A stretch of 12,310 nt of DNA. Source: an uncultured Actinomycetes bacterium (lineage in GTDB: Bacteria > Actinomycetota > Actinomycetes > Nanopelagicales > Nanopelagicaceae). The position numbers and the translations under genes are program-made. Under the pieces are notes generated by a model that saw only the letters and a list, made by a program, of their open reading frames with translations, was not told the DNA's origin and did not search any database. Shown here one piece after another: positions 1 through 7,800 of this stretch (its first letter is position 1; each line of letters opens with the position of its first letter). The stretch is from contig CAIQXR010000089.1 of NCBI GenBank assembly GCA_903875815.1, positions 1 through 12,310 of the forward strand, read 5' to 3'.

Positions 1-2
1 AA

Positions 3-137
3 GCAATGGCGAAAGCGAAAGCAATGGTCGCAGCACTCGGCGATGAAGCGCGCGCAATTCTTGCGCCACTTCCCGATGGTTCAGCGAAGAGCGCCCTAAT
101 CAGCCTCTGTGACGCTGTTATTACTCGCACCGCTTGA
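3..137 (+). CDS. Polyprenyl diphosphate synthase, C-terminal end (partial)
   Basis: Only the last 44 codons of this rightward gene are in the window, ending in TGA. The readable tail contains LPDGSAKSALISLCDAVITR, followed by TA and the stop. This fits the final two helices of actinobacterial all-trans polyprenyl synthetases, which typically end in a pattern like LPD-x-PA-x-x-AL-x-x-L-x-x-x-V-x-R. These cytoplasmic enzymes extend allylic diphosphates with isopentenyl diphosphate to make the side chain of menaquinone or other long prenyl lipids. The catalytic DDxxD motifs lie upstream of the window, so chain length and exact substrate cannot be judged. The 3' end overlaps the convergent rarD gene by 42 bp. 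The family call rests on a short tail; confidence is moderate to good. Confidence 0.75.
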   Translation, partial: AMAKAKAMVAALGDEARAILAPLPDGSAKSALISLCDAVITRTA

Positions 138-995
138 TCGCACCAGGTCATATCCCAGCACGATAAGTGCTACCCAAATAATCAGAAACCCTGCCCAGCG
201 CGCAGCAGGCATTGATTCATGACGCAACCAGACACCCAGTGAGAATTGAATCGTCGGTGTAATGAATTGCAGTAGACCAATGATCGTGAATGGCAGGCGA
301 GTGGTTGAGCCATTAAAGAGCAGCAACGGAATCGCGGTAATGACACCGGCGCCTGCCAAAAGCAGCGAGAGACCCCAGTGGTGGCCAAATTGGCCGCGAC
401 CAGCGTTGCCAAGATAGATCAAATAGCCGCCATAAGGAATGAGCGAGAGCAGAGTTTCAATGGTGAGGCCTTGGAGCGCGCCTAGACCTAATTGCTTCTT
501 CACCAGACCATATGAACCCCACGAGGAGGCCAAAGCCAATGCAATCCAGGGTGGGCGGCCGTAATCAATGGTGAGAACAATGACGCCGATGGCTGCAATC
601 GCGACAGATATCCATTGCGCTCTGCGCATCGTCTCCTTCAAGATCAAGACGCCAAAGCCGATGATGACGAGGGGATTGATGTAGTAGCCAAGCGCCGCTT
701 CTACTACGTGATCGTGATTAACCGCCCAGATGTAGACGATCCAGTTCACAGAGATCAGAGCAGAACTCAAGAGAAGTTTGAAAGCAATTCGAGGAATGCG
801 TAGTAGGGCAAAAGTTTCGGATAATTGCTTGTTGATCGCCAAAGTAATGACGCAGAAAACAAGAGTCCATACTGCGCGATGGGAAACGATCTCGAGCGGA
901 TTGGCGGGCTGAAGTAGCGGCCAATAGAGCGGGAAGAGACCCCACAGTCCATAGGCAGCGACGCCAAAAACTAAACCAGTCTTATAGCGATTCAT
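96..995 (-). CDS. rarD: RarD-type EamA/DMT-superfamily transporter
   Basis: This is an inner-membrane permease of the drug/metabolite transporter superfamily, RarD branch, 299 aa with about ten hydrophobic segments, the usual size for the family. Landmarks are AAYGLWGLFPLYW in the first helix, then EIVSHRAVWTLVF (the RarD EI-x-x-HR-x-x-W signature), and near the C-terminus LLQFITPTIQFSLGVWLRHE, matching the G-x-LQ-x-x-x-PT block. Substrates of RarD proteins are generally unknown; E. coli RarD was first linked to chloramphenicol sensitivity. The ATG at 995 is chosen because the hydrophobic core then begins about seven residues in, as in E. coli RarD. A TTG at 1010, immediately after the yajQ stop, would add five residues (MSRRD). 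Neither start has a convincing SD, so translation probably depends on coupling to yajQ. The 3' end overlaps the convergent prenyl synthase gene. Confidence 0.9.
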   Translation of the reverse strand: MNRYKTGLVFGVAAYGLWGLFPLYWPLLQPANPLEIVSHRAVWTLVFCVITLAINKQLSETFALLRIPRIAFKLLLSSALISVNWIVYIWAVNHDHVVEAALGYYINPLVIIGFGVLILKETMRRAQWISVAIAAIGVIVLTIDYGRPPWIALALASSWGSYGLVKKQLGLGALQGLTIETLLSLIPYGGYLIYLGNAGRGQFGHHWGLSLLLAGAGVITAIPLLLFNGSTTRLPFTIIGLLQFITPTIQFSLGVWLRHESMPAARWAGFLIIWVALIVLGYDLVRSSGASNNSVTEAD

Positions 996-1010
996 ATCGC
1001 GGCGTGACAA

Positions 1011-1499
1011 TTAGCGGTAGTTCTGGAATTGAACAGCAAATTCCCAGTCGGCAGCTTTAACAAGTGCGATAGTTGTCTGAAGGTCGTCGCGATCTTTGCT
1101 GGTGCAGCGAAGCGCCTCACCTTGAATCTGAGTCTTGACTGACTTGGGACCTTCATCGCGAATTAACTTCGCAATCTTCTTAGCGTTTTCGGTAGAGAGG
1201 CCTTCTTTGAGTTCCACCACAATTTTGTAGAGCTTGCCACTGAGTTCGGGGGCTTTGGAATCTAAGTGCTTGAGAGAGACTCCGCGCTTCACCAGCTTAT
1301 CTTTGAAGACTTCGAGAACGGCTTTCGCTTTCTCTTCAGATTCTGCTTCGATAGCAAACTTCTCGCCACTCTTTTCAATCTTGGAGCCGGTGTTCTTAAA
1401 GTCGAAGCGAGTATTGATTTCGCGATCTGCCTGGTTGAAAGCGTTGTCGACCTCCATGTGGTCGACTTCGGAGACGATATCGAAACTGGAATCTGCCAC
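1011..1499 (-). CDS. yajQ: YajQ family nucleotide-binding protein (DUF520)
   Basis: The product is 162 aa, matching the roughly 163-aa YajQ family. It is a cytoplasmic protein of two ferredoxin-like folds that binds nucleic acid or nucleotides. A Xanthomonas homologue has been described as a cyclic-di-GMP-binding regulator, but that role should not be assumed here. The diagnostic N-terminus ADSSFDIVSEVDHMEVDNA, the RFDFK block, KLIRDEGPKSVKTQIQGE, the SKDRDDLQTTIALVK segment and the terminal VQFQNYR are all present. The open frame continues upstream to 1748, but the extra residues have no YajQ character. A GTG at 1499 sits 7 nt after GAGGAG (1507-1512) and gives the conserved beginning, so the short start is preferred. 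It is followed at once by rarD and transcribed away from the giant surface gene. Confidence 0.95.
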   Translation of the reverse strand: MADSSFDIVSEVDHMEVDNAFNQADREINTRFDFKNTGSKIEKSGEKFAIEAESEEKAKAVLEVFKDKLVKRGVSLKHLDSKAPELSGKLYKIVVELKEGLSTENAKKIAKLIRDEGPKSVKTQIQGEALRCTSKDRDDLQTTIALVKAADWEFAVQFQNYR

Positions 1500-1550
1500 T
1501 TGGGGGCTCCTCAATGAATTTGTTGGTCGCAACGTCGATCTAGAAATGCG

Positions 1551-1588
1551 AGAAATCGTGCCTAGGCGGGCTAATTTAGCCGATTTCT
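1551..1588. repeat. Nested inverted repeats upstream of yajQ
   Basis: The outer arms AGAAATCG (1551-1558) and CGATTTCT (1581-1588) are perfect 8-bp inverted repeats. Inside lie GCCTAGGC (1560-1567), a perfect palindrome, and GGCTAATTTAGCC (1569-1581), with 6-bp arms around one central base. The cluster is 50-90 bp upstream of the yajQ start. It could form RNA structure in the yajQ leader or serve as a protein-binding dyad. There is no U-tract suitable for a terminator. Confidence 0.5.
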
Positions 1589-1689
1589 TCTCCCAGCTTC
1601 GGCGATGAAGGATCACCCCCGCAGGCCCATTAAATGTGATCTGGATCGCAAATCTCAAAGGATTTGGGCTAAGTCGATTAAAAAATTGA

Positions 1690-1703
1690 CCCCCAAAAGG
1701 GGG
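1690..1703. repeat. G/C palindrome CCCCCAAAAGGGGG
   Basis: This is a perfect inverted repeat with 5-bp arms and an AAAA spacer, about 145 bp upstream of the giant gene. It is the first of several C-run/G-run dyads in this leader. The following sequence (ATTTCC) is not a U-tract, so a terminator is unlikely. Operator or mRNA leader hairpin are the alternatives. Confidence 0.45.
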
Positions 1704-1757
1704 ATTTCCTCCAAATCTCAGGTTCGAGGAGTACCCTTTTTTTACCACCCTAATTTT

Positions 1758-1810
1758 TCACCCCAAGGGGTAGCCCGAGTCTTTCACCCAACTGGGTCAC
1801 CTGATGGTGA
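1758..1810. promoter_or_regulatory. Cluster of CACCC/GGGT dyads before the giant gene
   Basis: Two similar elements occur 26 bp apart. TCACCCC at 1758-1764 begins the dyad CCCC-AA-GGGG (1761-1770), and TCACCCA at 1784-1790 begins the dyad ACCCA-AC-TGGGT (1786-1797). TCACC-TGAT-GGTGA (1797-1810) follows directly. The 26-bp spacing is compatible with factors bound on similar faces of the helix, and MalT-type activators often use arrays of short sites. That this is an operator is inference from the dyads and the position within 90 bp of the start codon. Confidence 0.4.
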
Positions 1811-1845
1811 TCTAACGAGAGTGATTGATAAAAGAGGAGCTTGCT

Positions 1846-4800
1846 GTGAAGACCAAATTAAAATCTCGGAAAAGTTTCGGAGCATTAGTAGCTGCGATAG
1901 CTCTCACCCTCACCACTCTGACCGCCTTAACAGCGGTTCAAATCGCAATTCCTCAAAAAGCTGATGCCGCAACCACGGTGGACATGGCGGGGCAGAACCT
2001 GCAGTTGCGAGCGAACTTGGCTTATTGCCTTTCGGGCTGTACTGCGATTTCACCGACCTCGGCTGCAATCTCGGCTATCTCCTACAGCGCTGGAACTATT
2101 ACCTACACTGAGACTACTTCGGCAATTACCGCGCTCTCGGTGTATCAGGGAATTGTGATTACAGGAACTGCAGCTCAAATGAGCGCGTGTCCAGAGGCCT
2201 TCGGACCCAAGCAAATTATGACAAAGCCAAGTGGTGGTCGAACTTTCACGGTCCAACAGACCATTAGTGGCAGTTGTACAACAACCGCGGCAACATCTTC
2301 GTATTATGCAGCGCCAGACGGTTCAGCAAATGGCAGCAAAGTTCTCTATGAATATGTTGGACTCATTAATGGTGTGGCAATTGATGCAGTCGTCACCACG
2401 CTGCTCGACGCAAATGTTACAACTACGTACGACCCTGCAACTAGCACGAACGCAAATAGCGCCACCGATCAAAGCAATGATGGGTATTTCTATCAAACTC
2501 TGGCAGGAAATGTCACCGTAGATAGTAGTGGCGCTGCCTTTAAATTTGATTTTTACCTTCATGGCACCCCGAGCATCGCTGGCGGAGTGGTTTCCGGAAC
2601 AGCATTAACGCTTCAAAATATTAGCGTTACTTCAATCGATGTTGATAATGGAAATCAATACACCGACTTCAGCGGATTCCAAAGTTACAAACTCTCATCA
2701 GTAAGCTCTTCAATAACTGCCATTAGTTCACAAGGTACAGCTTCTGGATCGGTCACAGCCGCATCTAACACGTCAGGTTCAGGATCTAACCGCACTTACA
2801 CCTTTACCGTGGCAAATAGTTTTTCAGCTGGAGATGTCGTAACCATTACGGGAGCCTCAACCAGTGCTTATAACAAGACCTACACGGTGGCTACGGCAAG
2901 TTCGACGCAATTCACTGCGACGGGGCAATCTAGCCTAGGAACTTGGTCAGGAACTGCCACAGCTACTCGCCCCGCAAGCGTCACCTATACCAGCTCTAAT
3001 TCATTTGCGGCCGGCGATACAGTTACCGTGTCAGGTGCGTCAACGGCCGGATATAACGGCACATTCACTGTTGCTTCAGCAACTTCGAGTAGCTTTACGG
3101 TAGCTATGTCGGTGAGTGGAACGACGTCAACGGCAACTGCGACATCAGAAAACTCCCACCTTAAATGGACCGTTTCGCCAAGCAGCTCACCAGTACTAAT
3201 AAATACGACTCCTAAGACGGTGCGCTTTATCAGTTGCCCTACATGTACTAACTTAACGAATGACGATAGAGATGCTGTAGAAACTGTCTACACCTCAGTC
3301 TCATCTGTCACAGTCAAAATTGGCCAAACTGGTACTGGGTCAATTGTAGGCGCCTATGGAATTTTGTTTGGACCGCGCCTGTGGGCCGGCAGTGCGAGCA
3401 AGACCTATTCAAATGCTTTTAATACACCGCCAACTTCGGCAAATACTTCGGTCACCTTTCCTTCAAACACGAATACTTTCCTAACGCAAGTAAATCTTGG
3501 CCAAGCAGGATTTTCTGACGCGGATGCAAACCCATTTTCCGGGGTAAAAATTACTACCCTGCCTTCAAGTGGAACGCTCGAATGGTACAACGGCACAGGT
3601 TGGCAAGCAGTTACCTTGAATCAAGCGATAACTGCCTCTGATATTGAGAACAACATGGTGCGGTTTAATGGAAGTGCAAATACTACGTTGCAATTTAAAG
3701 TTTTTGATGGCTTGGATTACAGCACTTTGGCCTATACGCTCACGATAACAGTATCTGGAGAAAGTCAAACTATTTCAGTAACTGATCCAGGCGGAAAGCA
3801 TCCCGGTGATACAGCGACGATTGCTTCGACTGCAACTTCAGGACTGCAAGTGGTTGCAACAAGTTCAACTACAAGCATTTGTACCGTTAGCTCCAATTTA
3901 ACAGTTTCATTTATCGCAGCCGGAACATGCCAGCTGGCTTTTAATCAAGCAGGCGGCACAACAGGTGGACACACCTATTCACCGGCAGCCACTGTTTATC
4001 TCACGATAGTTGTCTCGACCTTGGCTACTCAGAACATCACATTTGTTAATCCAGGTGATCAAGTAGTTTCAACATTCCCCACGACGATCGCCTCTAACGC
4101 GGTATCAAAAGATTCATCAAGCAGTGCCACTGGTTTATCGATCAACCTTGCGACTTTTACTCCTTCGGTTTGTTCAGTCAATGCAAACGGAACGTCCATT
4201 GATTTGTTGAAATTGGGTCAATGTACGATCACGGCTTCTCAAGGCGGTGGAACCAGTGGTGCTGTTACATACGCTGCTGCCTCTAACGTCACTCAAACTT
4301 TCCAGATCACGAATCCATTGCCACGTCCAGCAGCGCCAACAGGGAGTGGAGCAAGTAGTAGCTCCATTACAGTGACTTTTACCCCTAATGGCAGCGCAGC
4401 CAAGAGTATTTGTAAGGTGTATAGCGCTTCCGGTGCAATTGTTAAGACAGTTGACCCTTGTACATCTGGCGTTACAGTCACCGGCCTTTCCTCCGGCGGA
4501 CCATTTAAGGTCTCGATCACTTCGGTGGGTAACGGAACAACTAATTCCGATTCTCCCGAAGGTACTCTCAGCGCTTCGATAGCAACTCTTTCGCCTTCGC
4601 TTTCGCCATCACCTCAGACAGTGAGTGGCACTAAGGGTGCTGCGATTTCGAGTACGACTGCATACACACCGACTAACTTCACCACTAGTCCGACATACAC
4701 AATCGCTGGTGGAACGCTGCCCGCAGGTTTGAGCTTCAGCGCTAGTACCGGTGTCTTATCTGGAACGCCGACAGCGACACTTTCATCAACAACTTTCACA

Positions 4801-7800
4801 GTCACAGGCGGCAATGGAACAGAAACGGCGACAGCCTCAATTGTCCTCTCTGTGGTAAATCCGGTTTATACCGTGACTTATGACTCGCGCGGTGGCTCTG
4901 CAATTTCGCCATCAAGTGTTTCGTGGACTTACGGAACTTCACTTGATCTTCCCGCTGGACCAACTCTTCAGGGATACAACTTTGCTGGTTGGTATGACGC
5001 AGCTACGGGTGGAAATTTGGTTGGCTCAGGATCAACAACTGTCACGCCTGCGAACAATTCAAGTTTTACTTTGTACGCTCAGTGGACGCCGAAGAGCAAC
5101 GCTATCGCCTATCACAATGGTGGTGCTACATCCGGTACTGCTCCATCAACCCCGACAAGCGTAAATTCTGGTGCCACTTTCACGGTTCCTTCTAACAGTT
5201 ATATATATCCAGGCCATTCATTTGCAGGATGGAGCAATGGCAGCGCTACATATTTAGCCGGCGCCTCATATCCGGCATCTGGTTCTATCAATGCCGATGT
5301 TTCACTTACTGCGCTGTGGACGTTGGATACCATCACAGTGACCTTTGACCCAAATACATCGGCTGGCGGCAGTGGAACACTCGCTAGCCAAATCATGTAT
5401 TACGACTCAGGCACAGTACTGACCGATGAAGGCACTTCTACCTTTGCCAACGGCGGAAAGAACTTCATCGGGTGGAATACCAATCCACTTGCGACTACTG
5501 CCTTGTATCCGAATCAGGCGACAGTAAATCTAAAGGCGAGCACAACGCTGTACGCCATTTGGTCCGCTTTACTGCCCTGGGTAATTCATCCGGCAGACCA
5601 GACTTACTTGCTTGGTGGAACTGTGCCGAATTTCCTCACTGGCATTCAAGTAACTCCTACTGCTGGGCTCGCCGCCGGACAGTCGATCTCATGTTCCGTA
5701 TATGCCCTTTCCGACAGTACATTTTCAACGCCGCTAACGGTCAACGCTTCGCTTGCAATAGGCACCTACAACATTTCTTGTACCGGAACTGCGGCTGCAG
5801 GCTATGCAGCGGCGACCATTAACTTAGGCACCTTGACGGTTGACTCACCAAATCGCTCAATTACTTATTTGGGCAACTTAAATACTGCTGGATCAGCTCC
5901 TGGCGCAACGGTCGTTACAACGGGAAGCGTAACCACGGTAAGTGACAAGGGTTCCTTAGTCAGAACTTCATTTATTTTTACAGGCTGGAATACTGCTTCT
6001 GACGGCAGTGGCACTTCATATTCAGTGGGAGCCACGCCAACTCTCGCAAATAATCTCACTCTGTACGCGCAATGGGAGCAGAGCTCGTTCCATGGTGTGG
6101 CTAAGAGCGACTTAGTCTCGCTAGGCACCTCCACAACAGCGTTGGGAATCAGTATTGACACTACATGGACAAATAGCGGTAGCTCTGTGCGTGCCCAGAT
6201 TCCTGCCGATTCCTTCCCGGTTAATACCACTCTCAACTATTACCTGGTTAATACCCTTTCTTACGCAAATTCTCTGATCGGCACGAGTTCGCATTATGTA
6301 TTAGATCTTCTACTCACATGGCTCGCTAGTGACTTTACAGTTCCAGATGCAAATCTCAGTAAACCCATTCGAGTCACTATTTCTAATAGCAGCATTCACG
6401 CCAATGCAGATATGTACGTAATTATTGGTGGTTCACCAACTCTGCTCTCGACAGATGTTTCCACTCTCTCTACTAATGGTGCACGAATCGTTTCAGTAAC
6501 CAATGGCCAAGCCATCATCGAAGTAATTCGAGATCCACAATTGGTCGTCAAAAACCTTACCTATACAGTTACTTATTCCGATTCATATAAAGCATCCGGA
6601 TCCGTTCCCACAGATGCAAATAGCTACTTGGGAAATGCAAGCGCAACAATTGTTGGTAATACCGGAACGTTGGCACGCCCCGGATACGCCTTCGCTGGCT
6701 GGTGTGACGCTGTCGTAACTCTTGGCTCTGCTTGTAGCGGGCATACCTATCAAGATGGTGACACCTTAAACCTAGCTGACGCCAACGTGACCCTCCGAGC
6801 CATATGGACTGCCAATACTTTGGCCATTACCTACGACTCAAACGGCGGAGATGCCGCAGTCGGAGGATCGTTAAGCACATCAACCGGCGGAACTATTTCA
6901 TCCCTCGCAACAACATCACAGGCCGGCTATACATTTAATGGTTGGTTTACCGATCGATTTACTGGCACCCAAATTTCTACCAGTGCCCCTCATGGCCAAA
7001 CATCGAACTTTACGCTTTATGCGCAATGGACTCCGCTTGGCAGCTCCAGCATCGTCTTTAATGCTAACGGTGGAGATGGAACCATGGCTACGCAGACTGA
7101 CCACATGCCACGCTCGATTACTCCCAATTCTTATATTCGCAATGGTTACACCTTCCGTGAATGGAACACTAATTCTGGCGGCAGCGGGTCAACATACGCT
7201 GACGGAGCAATTTATAATTTCACTACTGGCGTCACGCTGTTTGCAATGTGGAACGGAAACGTACTTAATATTTCCTACGATGCAAATGGTGGAAGCGCAC
7301 CGATTGGCGGGGATACAAGCACGGTTTCTGGTGGCACACTCATTTCGCTGCCTACCTCCTCGCTCTCTGGCTACACTCTTGATGGTTGGTATACGGATTC
7401 GACCACTGGCACTGCGGTTACAACGAGCGCCCCTCATGGCCAGATTGCTGATTTCATCCTGTACGCGCATTGGACAGTCCCATCTTCCGGCGGTGGAGGA
7501 GGTTCCGGCGGAGGCTACATCGCGCCAGCGCCCGTTGCTACTCCACCTGTGAAGCCTGAGGAGAAAAAGGAAACTCCAGAGCAGACACGCTTTATCACTC
7601 CAACGATCATTAAGCCCCCAGCGCCTCTGTCAATGCCAGTAACTACTGCGCCCACCAGTATTCCTGCGGCCCCACTGAATAAGGCGATCGTTCCAGTTGA
7701 AGTGAAGGATGCCCAAGTACTTGCCTTTCCCTCTGAAACAGTCACTATTCGCCAAGTGGCGGTGTTGCCTTCTGCAGTGAACAACGGCATTGAAATGAGT

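Larger units (their letters stand above)
1500..1845. promoter_or_regulatory. Divergent intergenic region rich in palindromes
   Basis: These 346 bp separate yajQ (leftward) from the giant surface-protein gene (rightward). I see no convincing coding sequence. The region holds the yajQ SD, a nested palindrome at 1551-1588, a direct repeat CAAATCTCA (1649-1657 and 1712-1720), and a run of G/C dyads at 1690-1810. The SD of the large gene, GAGGAG at 1834-1839, is 6 nt before its GTG. I could not place a confident -35/-10 pair for either gene. TTGATA near 1825 and TAATTTTT near 1751 are AT-rich candidates only. Confidence 0.55.

Noticed and set aside
1500..1748. N-terminal extension of YajQ in the open frame upstream of 1499
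   Set aside because: The extra residues look like translated intergenic DNA and contain palindromes. The conserved YajQ N-terminus starts exactly at the GTG with a well-spaced GAGGAG.
1605..1964. A 119-codon open frame on the plus strand spanning the intergenic region
   Set aside because: It runs through the palindrome cluster and into the giant gene in another frame. It lacks an SD and has no protein-like character.
4864..7482. CRISPR array or DNA-level tandem repeat
   Set aside because: The periodicity comes from diverged protein repeats of 220-260 bp. There are no short identical direct repeats with unique spacers.
6938..7552. A 204-codon open frame inside the giant gene, frame +2
   Set aside because: It lies wholly within the List-Bact repeats of the real frame, has an unnatural Leu/Arg/Pro-rich composition and no start context. 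It is a shadow of repetitive coding DNA.
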